Of a stretch of 28,643 bases of DNA, positions 1-10,359 are shown piece after piece. Every line of letters begins with the position of its first letter. Within the stretch, counting starts at the first letter, position 1. Position numbers and translations under genes: made by a program. This DNA is from Saccoglossus kowalevskii (taxonomy: Eukaryota > Hemichordata > Enteropneusta > Harrimaniidae), in contig NW_003157237.1 of assembly GCF_000003605.2 (NCBI RefSeq), positions 53,635-82,277 on the forward strand, in the 5' to 3' direction. The notes below the pieces were generated by a model. That model did no database searches, was not told where the DNA came from, and worked only from the letters and a program-made list of their open reading frames with translations.

Positions 1-180
1 ATCCTGATAACTGCTTGCACTTATGATTTTAAACACCATATTATCTCCATTAGAAGTGCATGTGCTTAAATGTAAATGACAAAGGCAAGTCTGTGGTCGA
101 AATAAGGCATAGTTGTACTTCATGCCTCGAATACGCTTAGCACACTTGAGTTGTTTTTAAGGTTTCTTTGATCTTAAATG

Positions 181-242
181 CTGTCGTAGAAGAACTATTT
201 CTCGAAATATCTAACTATTTTGAATCGTTATTTAGGAAATCG
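181..242 (+). repeat. Dispersed repeat copy 1 (decayed hammerhead-like motif)
   Basis: This stretch aligns with 1945-2006 across its length: CTGTCGTAGAAGAACTATTT followed by CTCGAAATATCTAACTATTT here, against CTATCGATGAAGAGCCATTG and CTCGAAACGTCTAGCTATTT there. The left copy is the more degraded one. Confidence 0.5.
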
Positions 243-400
243 TGTATTAAATAGTATGAGGTTATTAGAGGATACCTCAAAATATGCACGAAGACAGTAC
301 AATCGGGAGTATCGACCGACGCGTACTGCCTGATGAAAATATTACATTACGGCACGCTGTAACTTATGGCGTTACGGTGACAGATGTATAATAATATCTA

Positions 401-501
401 TTAGATCAATTGAGAGGTGTCCGACGTAGTCTCCTTCGTAATGTCATCGTATGAGGGCGGTGCACAAGTTGGCAAGACGACGCTTTCTTGACCTCCGGTG
501 C
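401..501 (-). CDS. Gene B last exon: second PPxY and stop
   Basis: 101 nt after acceptor tttttttatcag, entered in phase 1, encoding a 32-residue tail with CAPPSYDDITKE and ending in TAA at 403-401. A longer open frame overlaps it in another phase, but only this phase follows the 163-nt exon and gives a PPxY tail. No clear AATAAA was found in the 400 bases downstream. Confidence 0.75.
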
Positions 502-3500
502 CTGATAAAAAAATAAAAAAACTGTATTACGCCGGTATATACGAAACGATAGTGTACCTACATGTTTATACGTATAAGTAAGTGAGGTCACTGTATAAGA
601 TGGATGAGATGCTGAGAGCTGAACATTCTTAAAGGTCGCTGTACTTACCTGTTGTTTGTTCATAGGTAGGTGGTGTGAGGATGACTCGTGTAGGCACTTC
701 AATATCCGTGCTATTATTAGAACGCCTCGCCGTGTTATTACCCAATGCTAGAGCACAGATAGTACCCGTCATACTAATACCAATATCTTTACATGTGAAT
801 TTACGATATGCCTAAATAAAATACATAAACATGAATATAATAATGTGAAATAGGAATTGCGGTGATAAACTGTTTTATTCTTTTGTAGATTTGAACACAT
901 TCGGGGCAAATCAAATTAAATACTAATATCACTATACACAGCTAATACTAGCTGATGTGACCAGGGAATACAGCAAGTATACGCAACCATGGTCTCGAAG
1001 TGAGAAGTACTAAAACGACGCTCACGTACTTATAACACCAATATTTTTTGAATGATCTGTTAAATTTTAGATTTTAGATTTCACGGAAAGAATCCTAGTT
1101 GTTCAGTAGGACTAATATCCAGGTTAGCTAAAATTGAATTTGTTCTCTGTGATCTCATCTGATATTCATTGAGTTGCCCGTAAGCCTCGGCCGTCGGTCG
1201 TTAAAGGTGATCATGTTTCCCAAAATAACACCGAATTATATTAATGGAGCCCAGTGTGCAAATACATTGCATTGAAGATACAATTGTGAGGATGCGATCG
1301 TTAGGTTTCATGCTACGTTATACAACACGTGTAAAATCATTGATTACACGACGTGTTATACGACGATGGCCGATCTTCAGTCACATATCGATAATCAGCT
1401 TGAGGCCTTGTACCCTTCTGCCAATGTGACGAAACTATCAAATCACCCTAAAATAGACCGCAATCGCAATTATATATTGTAGTGCACAATTATCAAACTA
1501 ACTACAGCAAAATACATACATACATGCATACATACACATAAAACAGACAGTTTGGAGAGGAAATGTGTCGCTCAAAGGGTTAAACCTAACCGTATTATAT
1601 CATTGCACTCACCGTATAAGCTGGACACATAACTAAACAACAGGGTAGACAACAAATCCACAAGTCGACAGTTTCCGGAGAGCAATCAAAACAATGGTGA
1701 TACTTAGTGTGATTCGTGATACAAATTCTACCATACTTGCTGTAATAGCTTCCCTGGCAAAGAGTGTCTCCGCCCAATGTGTCGGCGAACCATTCCTTGA
1801 TCAAATCACTGAAGTCGAACTGTAATTAATAACAGAGTAATTAGGTAGTGTCATTTATACTATGATACTTCTGTGGTGCGTGAATATGATAGTTGCAGAT
1901 GAAATAACACTAAGTGACGATATGTTATGAGAACACTATCTATGCTATCGATGAAGAGCCATTGCTCGAAACGTCTAGCTATTTTTAATAGTTACTTAGG
2001 ACTACGATTACCAAATATTATCTACTAAATATCACAATACTATAAGTGTATTGAGTAACCTCAACAAGTAGCCAAGATATACAAATAATCGACAAAGATC
2101 GAACCTAATTCAGATTTCGGATTACTGAGCAATGCCCTAAGGGAGGAATTCTCATTAAAGATAATAAAATGGAGTAAAATGATAAATACAACCATGTAAT
2201 CGAAACAAAATGTGACATGAAGAAATATGTACATATATACATAGACCAATACAAAATAGACGTAACAATATAGAATTTCGTTATAATATTCTAAATCGTT
2301 TATAAAAAAAAACTGTCCAGTATTACAGTAACTGTTTTTACTTTTTTGTATTTTGCAGGAATCAGAAAATAAATAGAAAGTTTGAAAATATGACATTTGA
2401 ATTCCAGGTGTGTGAATTGGGATATAAACACACCTAATACGTAGTGATGTATAAAATGAAATGGATACATATAAAAAAAGATATATAGTATTACAAAAAA
2501 TAGTGGGTTTTTAACGAGGAAATGCGATCTATGGAAATCGCTGCTAAAATGACATTTTATAACATATTATTTTACAGTTTTTCTCATAAACAGATTTACA
2601 GTGAACCAAAAAACTGAAAAAAATACATATACTGTTGAATAATTGTAGACAGAGTTTGATACGAAATGTTGTTACTGCTATATGCGCTAAAATATACACA
2701 CATGTAAAAATAACTCACGAGTACTATAATACTTTAAGGATAGATACGACTAAATGTTCCACATGTCTGGCTAATTTAAACACTACGACAAAGACTTTCG
2801 GTATCGACATTGTAGAATTCTTTCGTTTTTTGGAGAAAAAAAAAACTGAAAAAAACTGATTTTGACAAGATAATTTAGAAATTTTTATTGAGAATAATTC
2901 ATAACGAAATGCATTCCCTATGCACCCATAAATAATTTTCATAATTACAATTACACAAGAATATTAAAGAAAAAAAGATAATTTGCTATATTCTCTATAT
3001 TTTTGCCTTTTATTTGTCTTGAATTATGACTATGAATTATGAAGCTGAATGATATTACAAACTGTGTAGTGTGATTACCACTTTACTTTAATAAATATGG
3101 CTTGGTAAACAAAATTTCTGCATAAAAAACGAAAGAATTTCACAATGTCGAAACGGAAAGTCGTAATCGCAGTGTTCTATTTGAAAGTGACAAAACCCTT
3201 TATGTATTTTAACTTTTGCTAGTTTGCACCACTTGCCTCTAATGCAAATTTTTCCCCATTACTTATATATTTTCTGGCTTCGTCAATACCTCTTTGCAGT
3301 TGTTCCTTGATGTGCGGATGCTTTGTGTTGACTAGAACGGCAAAATAGGCTGGAGGGAGAGAATATATCATGCAACTCGGAAAAAAATAATATATACGCA
3401 CATTACAGAATAATAAAAGCATAATAATATATGTATTTCGGATACTTGTGGTCATGTCTGGAGATTCGGCTCGTTGTTACCTATTTCACGTAAAGCTATG

Positions 3501-6500
3501 TTTTCATGCAACACAATATGTGTTGTTTACAGGATTTTATCGCTTCTACAAATACAGGTAATTGTTAGTCTGCAAAATGATACATGGGGGATAGACCACT
3601 ACCACGATGTTTTTGTTGTCATTTGTTTTATACCGTTTTTTATATAACCGTCTCCATCCAAATTGCGATTGCTTTTGGCCGCACACCTCTAAATATCTTT
3701 CAAATAAAACCCAACCACACACACACACACACCGGGGAATTTCCCCCTACCGCACCCCACGCCCCTACAACAACCAACCAACCAACCAACCAACCGGGGA
3801 ATTCCTCCGACCACAGCCACGCACTTGCATCGTCCGCCTGCACGGTGTTGTTCCATTCGAACATTCCCACAATTGGAGGCTGAAAATCAATAAATACTAA
3901 TTTAAAAAAACAAAAAAACATCCGCTATACGTATATAAATAAACGTATAGCGAATGATTTTTTTAAAAAAAATTAGTATTTAGTGACTGTGAACATTCCT
4001 CCCCAGTGGAGTGCTTCGCCTGAACATTCACCTTGAAAATTCAAGATGTGCACTGGGGGGGGGGGATTTCCCCCTTTTGAACCATACACACCGAGGGAAT
4101 TTCCCTCTACCGCACCCACTTATTGTCAATGACGGAATACCCCCCCTCCCCCTCCCCAAACGCACCGTAAGTTCCCCCTGCAAGCACAGTCAGCTGGCGC
4201 ACATCTGATATAATAAAATAATGACGCATAAAACTATTTAAGTGACAAGTTGTGAAACGCGTTTTTTAGATTCCTACAAATCAGGACAAAATACCAATCT
4301 TTCGAAAAAATATGGTCCGTTGGTGTTATATTAAGCCAACCGATAACAAAATTCGGCCGAATTCGTCGTTTTTGTGTGGAAAATCCCTTGCATACGAACA
4401 CCAAATTACACGAAGAACCTGGAACACTTTCCTGGGGTATTTGAAACAAAAAATTAGCATTCTAGCATAGCAGCCAATCAGCGACGGCCTTACACTTAGA
4501 TGACAACTCCGGTTTCAAACACCCAGCCTTAGATATCATACCTAATACGCCATCTTGTTCAGGTTAGCAAAAACTGCTGATGACATCTACAACTTTAACA
4601 AAAATTGTGCAAAATTGTGAGTTTTTGGTCAAACTATTTTGTGCCCTTGTTATCTCAATGGTTATCGAATTAATATTTGAATAACTATTAATTGTATATA
4701 CCCTGTTAATTTACTTTTGCTACTATGCGTAATTTTAGTATGTTCAAAATTTTCGGCTTTTTGGTCCCAAATTGGGTGGTTTTGTTCAAATTTGAGGCAT
4801 AGTAGCTGTATGCTGATGTTATTTTAATGCTATGGTAACCGAATGTATGATTGTTTTATCTACGAACGGAAGACAGTTATTCTGTAAAAGATCGTCTGGA
4901 AAATACGGAAAAATCTGAAAAAATGTCATCAGCAGTAAATGCTACCAAGAACAAGATGACGTGTCAGGTATGAAATTTATTCAAGACCCTCTTCAATCAG
5001 TATCTTCAATCCATCGTCGTTGATCCGTAGCTCAGAATGATTACATAAATGTACGCACTATGTTATGAAATTACGCACCGAATACATTGCACACCGTAAA
5101 TTTGGATCGATGATAATTATATTGTAACATAATGATTCATAATTAATTCATAATTTTTTGAACATTAAACTTCAATAACTTGTAATTAAAAATTTAACTG
5201 GCGGCAAGTGACAGTTCGACTGGCGTCACGTGACTTGCGGCTGGCTTCAGCCCGGTCTGTCTACCTTCTAACCAGGGAATTTCCCATACTGCACCTCACT
5301 TGCCGGGGGCCTCGTAATTTCGCAAACTATACTTCTAATAGTTTGATCGGAACGCTACAGTTCTCTGAACACACGGCGCACCATCTCCAGCAAAATACTA
5401 GTATGTGATCACATGTACAACATCGTTTAGTCTTTCCATAAAGCACTGTTTTTTCCACTGTTATGTAACGTGAACATGTAATTAAGCTTGAACTAATTAC
5501 CATATATAATAATAATAATTTTATTCAACACGAAAATCTACTACAGAGAGTAATTTTATGGTTGTAAAACAAGAACAGAAAACACCGAGTAAATATGCGT
5601 GTTCCCAGTGTACTTATATTCAGTCAGAAATTCATTCGGCACATATACCAGTTAGTCACCTTGTTTACTGGAACGTAGAACCGTCCACCCCACCGAATCA
5701 TTACCACTCCAAGCTACAATTTCGGGGTCACATGCATAGATACTGTGAACAGATTAGCTCCAATAAAAATTGAACTCCTGAGATATAGAATCGATGTGAA
5801 GTGTGAACAATACAAAGACTGTTTCTTCAAATAATTCACAACCATAGACACTAACCACCTTACCTGAAGTTATCACTCTAAAATTACCAGAACGCTTTCT
5901 GTTTTGTGAAAATACGTCTAAAAACAACGGTTTAGCCACAAAACTAGTTGCGAACACTTCAAATTCATCTTCCGTCTCTATTTGAATGAGTCTGAAATAA
6001 ATGGAGACCAATTAAATATACACACTTGGCTTGTGACATACGCGTCTACTTTCAGTAACCCGCGGACTGGGATGTGATTGGTGGAGACTACCTCAGAAGT
6101 GGACCGCCAGTATCTACAGTCAAAGTGCGAAAATGGATGACTCCTCAAACATAGGCGTTCTTCTCCCACAAAAACAAAACAAATCAACTGGTTTATTATT
6201 TCTATTTTTGAATCATTGTTTTTCCCTGATTCTCTTTCAATATCTCATTGTTCACAAATTTGACAAGTTCTGTTAATATAAATCACACTTACTACTAATT
6301 TTAGTGGGAAAAAAAACACAGCAATTTACTCAATGGACTTGGTTGTTGTTTTTCAATTATGTTTGTTATAACTATCAAATTAAATAAAATTAGCAAACTG
6401 TTCACATGAGAGTTGTGTCACCAATCTGATGTGGTACCCGCATACACGTATGACATGACAATTGCATTCAATTGTCTATGTCAATACGTGTTAACTTTCC

Positions 6501-9477
6501 CATGCTTATTACTTTAATGTTCACATTCCTACACCTATATGTAATATCTAATGTATTGTTTAAAGCCTAAACCATATTAACACTTTTATACACGCCGTGT
6601 CAAACGTCACCATGACTGTCTAGTACTCCTTATTTGGCATGTTAGTAAGTTCTAACCAATCACGTTGACTTGTGCTAGGCGTCGTAGTGACGTCACGATA
6701 TCACGTGGTTTCACTTATAAATAGGGGGACTGATGAGAAAGAGGGAGCGGAGGTTATACGGGAGCGGAGGTTATACGATAGCTGAGGTTATACGGGAGCG
6801 GAGGTTATACGGGAGGTCTGTCTCTAGGCGTGGCTGTAAAGCCATCGCCTGGAAACCAAGTTTACACTTCACTGTATTATCACTGTATCTGATGTCTCCA
6901 CGAATAAATATCCTGATTATATCACCACTACCCTCAACAGTTCAAAATATAAGTCTGTTACAGTTGTCATCCGTTCAGCGGCGTTCTGTACTAACATTGT
7001 TCCAATTTCTGCCCTGCACTGCTTTTCTATTTTGCATCTCGATGAAAGTTCATGATATATTTATCAGTTTATGATTCCAATATGTTTGCATATATCACTT
7101 CCTATTGAGATTTGATCAAGTCTTTCAAATTTGACGGTAGTCGTCGCGTCACCCATGCGCGAGATATATGGGTCTCATATAAACAAAGATGAACAGATAA
7201 ACCAGTACAAACTGAGACGTTACCAAGCTTTGATTAGGTAATTTTTAGGTGATTGGAAGGTATCGAAGGAGTCATCGGCGGTAATTAGTACAGGCCGTGC
7301 CCACATCAAACCTCATCAAACCTGGGAAAATCAAACGAAAACTCAGATGCGCACCACCACAACATACATCAAACAACAACATTAAAAAATACACGTTCTC
7401 ATCCATGATGCACCTTCAACCAGCGAATAAGTAAAATATATCATGATGTATCTTTATGTAACATAGGGGGCGCAATGAAACACCAAAAAAACGTATGTGT
7501 TAGTTCACTGTTGTTGATAGTTCAGTAAATATAAAATGACTGTTCCATTCAGTTTACACACGCGCACTTGATTACTCTTCAGCGCGACGCATGCGCATTT
7601 AGACCTATCTTATCTTTATATCCGTATATCACCTTTTTAGAAGACTACGTCATAACACAAACACGTGACCGATACATAAACTATAAACACATTATTCCGT
7701 TATCTGTATGATATGGGTTGGCAATTATTAACAAATAAACTGAAAATCGTCATGCAAAATAATTTAGAAAAAACATCATTCTACTGAGTATACGTTATAC
7801 ACAAATGTGACACATCTTGTTTGTATGTTAGTGCTTTGACCTCTAGCACTGCCCACTTATCGTCCGATAACAGGCTGCCCGTGGCACCGATCAACCAATG
7901 AGAACAAGGCGGTTCAATAATGGGCCGCGCATTGTATATTATATTGGTGTCATTACGTTATTGCACCGAACGAATAGTACATTTTACATTATATAAAACT
8001 AACGACTCTAGTTTACGGTCAATTATGTACGAACATCAATTTGCGAGGAGATGAAAAGTATTTAAAAAGTGCTAAAAGTGATCCATGATGTATCTTTAAG
8101 ACAGTCACATTTATACGTAAATTACCTCCAGGTCGTATTAATAACGCATTTGGTATTGTTCTTAAATGTTAATTCTATCGGCGCTCGCTGCTTCAAGATA
8201 ATTTCATCGAATTGGAAACAGTGATGTGAAACACAAACTTCCCGTTACTCGACGAGATCCGTCCGCTAAGTTTAGATCTTTAAATTTTAAAAGGAATCAT
8301 AAATTCTTGTGTGTTTCCCAAATGCGCATATATTTAAACTAACGCGATTGAGTATTGAAGTAAAGTAAATATTTAATTTTTTGCAGACACCAATATAGCC
8401 ATGGACAAGAAATATAGCACACAATAGCGGACAACGTTTGTGCAACTATAAGAAGAAATTATTATAGATGTTTTGGTTAAAATGTAACACACTTGGCACA
8501 GTGTTGGTGATTGTAACAATGTTATGTTACGGCGATATCCGAATGTTGATTGGCTAATTAGCGGTTGACAAGGACAGCGCCACCTCTTCAGATCTTTGAA
8601 TAGAACATATGAAATGAAGTTGAAATGAATATTCAAATATTTAAGTCTAAACACACACATGTAATGAACATGTTATCTAATTTGTTTTATTCGTGTATAT
8701 AGTATATGTGTGTGTGGTTCCGGCTCTTGTCATGCTTAGTGTAGTCATTGGTGGGTTAATCCGCCATTATTCGAACCCTGCTTACATGTATGTTTAATTA
8801 TATATTCTACTGTACAATAATTACATATTTTAATGAATACCCTGTAAGTGTCATTCACCATTAATATTAACGAAAACTGTATTTTTTTAGTTCGGGGTAG
8901 AGCAGGTTCGTGGTGACAATCTCGTGACGATCGAGTTGACCTTTTAGACGATGACATTACGCCTACTGCACAACGTACATTGAAACTGTGTTTAACTTTT
9001 ATGTAAACCCAATGTATAGATACAAGTCACTAGGTAATGACTTTACAATTCTAGTACTTACCCTCCCTGTGTATTCGGAAAGTCTGGTGCGTGTCTATCT
9101 GAGTGAACAAAAACGTTAACTCGACTGGGATCTTGGTGGACTTCGGAATGACCCCTTTCATCGTTCCACCTTATTTCAAACATGCTAGGCAGACCGTTCA
9201 AAAAGTCTTCCATTAGCGATATCCCTATCATTGGTTGTTCAGCAGGACCATCCATTCCATTGATCGGTTGGTTGGAAAAATGCGAATTGTTAAAAGCGTT
9301 GTGTGGTGTTGGAAAATGTCCGTTCGTAGTAATATTGGTCCGATTAAGAATACCCCAATGATTATGCACTGCGCATGTGTTGTTATTTGGTAACTTATAA
9401 CTGGGGTAGAACGGGTAAACCCTTAACTCGGAAATTCGCCTGACGTTTCGCCACTTGTCGTGAGATCTCCATCTCAT
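401..9477 (-). CDS. Gene B: six-exon gene for a 375-residue Cys-rich single-pass membrane protein with two PPxY motifs
   Basis: Exons on the minus strand are 9477-9062, 5991-5864, 3349-3237, 1819-1613, 811-649 and 501-401. They total 1128 nt, exactly 376 codons including TAA, and every junction is in phase (2, 1, 0, 0, 1). Residues 1-138 are Asn/His-rich with sequons near 32, 45, 48 and 63. Residues 139-219 form a charged region also found in gene A. Residues 220-288 are the FDF exon with one sequon near 255, ending in a hydrophobic segment (272-290) with about five cysteines, followed by RK. The tail 291-375 holds PPTY (335-338) and PPSY (357-360). Positive residues after the membrane segment suggest an outside N-terminus and cytosolic tail. 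No signal peptide is seen, so an upstream exon may be missing. PPxY motifs bind WW domains. Family not recognised; function unknown. Confidence 0.75.
649..811 (-). CDS. Gene B exon 5: juxtamembrane YRK and first PPxY
   Basis: 163 nt between acceptor ttttatttag and donor gtaagt, phase 0 to phase 1. It begins AYRKFTCKD, matching IYRKLTCND at the start of gene A's last exon, and ends in TPPTYEQTT. The homologous start and the exact fit to the next exon's phase make this exon secure, although its frame contains no long free-standing ORF. Confidence 0.8.
812..1612 (-). other. Gene B intron 4
   Basis: 801 nt between donor gtgagt and acceptor ttttatttag. Apart from a short (CATA)n-like run near 1514-1535, I see nothing else. 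The 61-codon plus-strand frame at 1244 looks like chance. Confidence 0.6.
1613..1819 (-). CDS. Gene B exon 4: FDF motif and start of the membrane segment
   Basis: 207 nt, phase 0 at both ends, between acceptor attaattacag and donor gtgagt. It starts with FDFSDLIKEWFADTL, includes YGRICITNHTKY with a sequon, and ends in LWICCLPCCLVMCPAYT. The gene A exon 14320-14538 has the same order: FDFKKSMSAYF, YGKIAITNCSKY, LWVICSPLCLLTLPCYL. The CC-L-P-CC cluster next to the membrane is a plausible palmitoylation site (inference). Confidence 0.85.
1820..3236 (-). other. Gene B intron 3 (GC-AG)
   Basis: 1417 nt, AT-rich, with the hammerhead-like repeat copy at 1945. A 111-codon minus-strand frame at 2061-2396 is hydrophobic and AT-driven; no splice fit was found. 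The rest holds A/T runs and nothing recognisable. Confidence 0.6.
1945..2006 (+). repeat. Dispersed repeat copy 2 (hammerhead-ribozyme-like core)
   Basis: GATGA at 1950-1954 is followed by a small hairpin GAGC-CATT-GCTC (1956-1967), then GAAAC (1968-1972) and GTC. This is the order of the hammerhead core (CUGAUGA, helix II, GAAA, helix III), but the core has TC where CT is needed, so the copy is probably inactive. Hammerhead motifs are known in Penelope-like retroelements. The assignment is an inference. Confidence 0.35.
3237..3349 (-). CDS. Gene B exon 3, ending at a GC donor
   Basis: 113 nt, the same length as its gene A counterpart. The acceptor is tctctccctccag and entry is phase 1. It encodes a helical-looking segment, VNTKHPHIKEQLQRGIDEAR, against VNTLHRTIRDQINEGLDEAK in gene A. 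The exon must end at GAG|gcaagt, a GC-AG type donor: reading on gives a stop five codons later, and only the GC site gives phase 0 and joins to the FDF exon. Confidence 0.8.
3716..3796 (+). repeat. Simple repeats (CA)n and (CAAC)n
   Basis: A (CA)n run of about nine units ends at 3732. A (CAAC)n run covers about 3768-3795. Both are followed by a GGGGAATT motif. The overlapping open frames on either strand are low-complexity and not genes. Confidence 0.85.
3893..3981. repeat. Near-perfect palindrome with ~39-bp arms
   Basis: AAATACTAATTTAAAAAAAC to CGCTATACGT (3893-3931) is mirrored by ACGTATAGCG to AAAATTAGTATTT (3943-3981) around a short AT loop, with a few mismatches in the A/T runs. It would form a strong hairpin or cruciform. 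It lies in a repeat-rich block within a gene B intron. Confidence 0.65.
4537..4972. mobile_element. Non-autonomous DNA transposon-like element with ~50-bp terminal inverted repeats
   Basis: The left end (4537-4586: CATACCTAATACGCCATCTT, then GTTC, later CTGCTGATGACAT) matches the reverse complement of the right end (4923-4972: ATGTCATCAGCAG to GACGTGTCAGGTATG) at most positions with a small gap. The interior has no coding potential. The similarity stops on both sides. No certain target-site duplication is visible. It sits in gene B's 3350-5863 intron. Confidence 0.6.
5864..5991 (-). CDS. Gene B exon 2
   Basis: 128 nt between acceptor tttatttcag and donor gtaagg, entering in phase 2 and leaving in phase 1. 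It encodes LIQIETEDEFEVFATSFVAK followed by PLFLD and a basic stretch. It aligns with gene A exon 20790-20920 (TIRVRSEEELNDVAHMLLDK followed by PFLTD), sharing the charged start, the KP(L/F) motif and D. Both splice phases are identical in the two genes. Confidence 0.8.
6656..6723 (+). promoter_or_regulatory. Promoter-like cluster: CCAAT, CRE, E-box, TATA
   Basis: In order on the plus strand there are CCAAT (6656-6660), a perfect CRE palindrome TGACGTCA (6688-6695), an E-box CACGTG (6702-6707) and TATAAATA (6716-6723). The spacing would place a start site near 6745-6755. It is antisense to gene B, inside its largest intron. No convincing coding exon follows: the 113-codon frame at 6733-7074 begins before the predicted start site. 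Confidence 0.4.
6742..6816 (+). repeat. 17-bp tandem repeat, four copies
   Basis: GAGGTTATACG recurs at 6750, 6767, 6784 and 6801 with a GGAGC(G)G lead-in, an exact 17-bp period. It starts just downstream of the TATA-like motif, so it would lie at or just after any start site. Confidence 0.8.
9062..9477 (-). CDS. Gene B exon 1 (or first visible exon)
   Basis: An open frame of 138 codons plus 2 nt runs from an ATG at 9477 to a consensus donor (GG|gtaagt) at 9062, leaving phase 2, which is what the next exon needs. The protein is rich in Asn, His and Pro in its first 75 residues, then has a more ordered stretch around EIRWNDERGH. The ATG could be the true start. A weak acceptor (gataacag) lies 13 nt upstream of it and the frame stays open through it, so the exon could instead be internal. 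No matching exon was found for gene A, so this part is either gene-specific or fast-evolving. Confidence 0.6.
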
Positions 9478-10359
9478 ATTGCACCACCTGTTATCTTTAT
9501 TTTATAAATCTTTGATTGTACATATGTTCCGTTCCAGTACCACGGGCGCCCGCAAGCAAATATCGTTGGGACAGCAAACACAAACTTGAATAATTGTACA
9601 GCCAACCGAAGCGATGAGGGATGAAAAAAACTTATATTTGCTTTAATAATGTATAATTTTCCAATATCGTTTTTTTTTTTTCAAGTAGTACAGAACAAAA
9701 TTAACAATGTGTGTATGCATCTGTGTTCAATTCAAACAGTTTTCAGTCATATATGGGTATATTACGCGACTCTCAACTGTGAATAAATTAGACTGAGGAC
9801 TGTCGACAGTCTATAATGAAGCCAAAATCCACAAATAATCATAGGACATTTTCGTACAGAACTGCTCGATTTAGTACAAGTATTCAACCAACGTTAAGTT
9901 GCATGTATATTTAACATATTCGAATAACAGTTTCAGTGTTGAAAGTTCTCTTTTTTGTGAGTAATAATAGTGTCACTGCAGGATAGGATATGAAGCTACT
10001 GGTAACTAAGACAACGCTACATTGAAGCACCGTGGTTACTAGCCTGTCTGAAGAATAGAGACGGATAATCTCGTGGAATGGTTATCAACTGATTCAGAAC
10101 GCAGCACAGCTGAACAGGAAAATAGCAAACTGTCGGCAAGACAGTATAAATTGTAAGAGTAAATTAAAAACAAATCTGTGAATTATGGTTCCAGAGGGCG
10201 CTGTCTATCATCAGGAGAATAGTCATTTTGAATTGGGATATCACAGGTTGTACATATAGCAACAATGGTTCAAACCTTTAAGACTTTTATTGAGGAATCA
10301 AAACGTCAATCAATGTTTAATTTTATTTGAAACGGTAAAGATAAAGTTAAAGATAAAGT

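Larger units (their letters stand above)
3731..5300 (+). repeat. Three copies of a GGGAATTTCCC unit (3731, 4090, 5271)
   Basis: The unit reads ACC(G/A)GGGAATTTCCC, then a pyrimidine-rich joint and CGCACC or similar. Copies start at 3731 (GGGGAATTTCCCC), 4090 (GAGGGAATTTCCCTC) and 5271 (AGGGAATTTCCCA); a partial fourth is at 3792 (GGGGAATTCC). The centre fits the NF-kappaB consensus, but the flanking identity suggests a dispersed or tandemly copied repeat rather than independent binding sites. A poly-G tract of about 12 lies at 4055-4067. Confidence 0.55.
5992..9061 (-). other. Gene B intron 1
   Basis: 3070 nt holding the antisense promoter-like cluster and the 17-bp repeat. CATGATGTATCTTTA occurs at about 7442 and again at about 8084, a short direct repeat of unknown meaning. 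No exon was found. Confidence 0.55.

Noticed and set aside
406-702. 98-codon minus-strand frame ending PLN
   Set aside because: It runs through the 147-nt intron and overlaps the real last exon in a different phase; the PPSY phase fits the preceding exon exactly.
2061-2396. 111-codon minus-strand frame
   Set aside because: Aromatic/hydrophobic AT-driven composition, no splice sites fitting gene B, inside its intron.
3584-3921. Three overlapping frames of 73-99 codons
   Set aside because: They are produced by the CA and CAAC simple repeats.
6730-6745. CTGATGAGAAAG as a hammerhead core
   Set aside because: GAAA follows directly on CTGATGA with no room for helix II.
6733-7074. 113-codon plus-strand frame after the TATA-like motif
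   Set aside because: Its first codons come from the 17-bp repeat, and the ATG lies upstream of the start site the TATA box would predict. No family resemblance.
9425-9445. GGCGAAACGTCAGG on the minus strand as another hammerhead remnant
   Set aside because: No CTGATGA or helix II precedes it, and it lies inside an exon that fits gene B.
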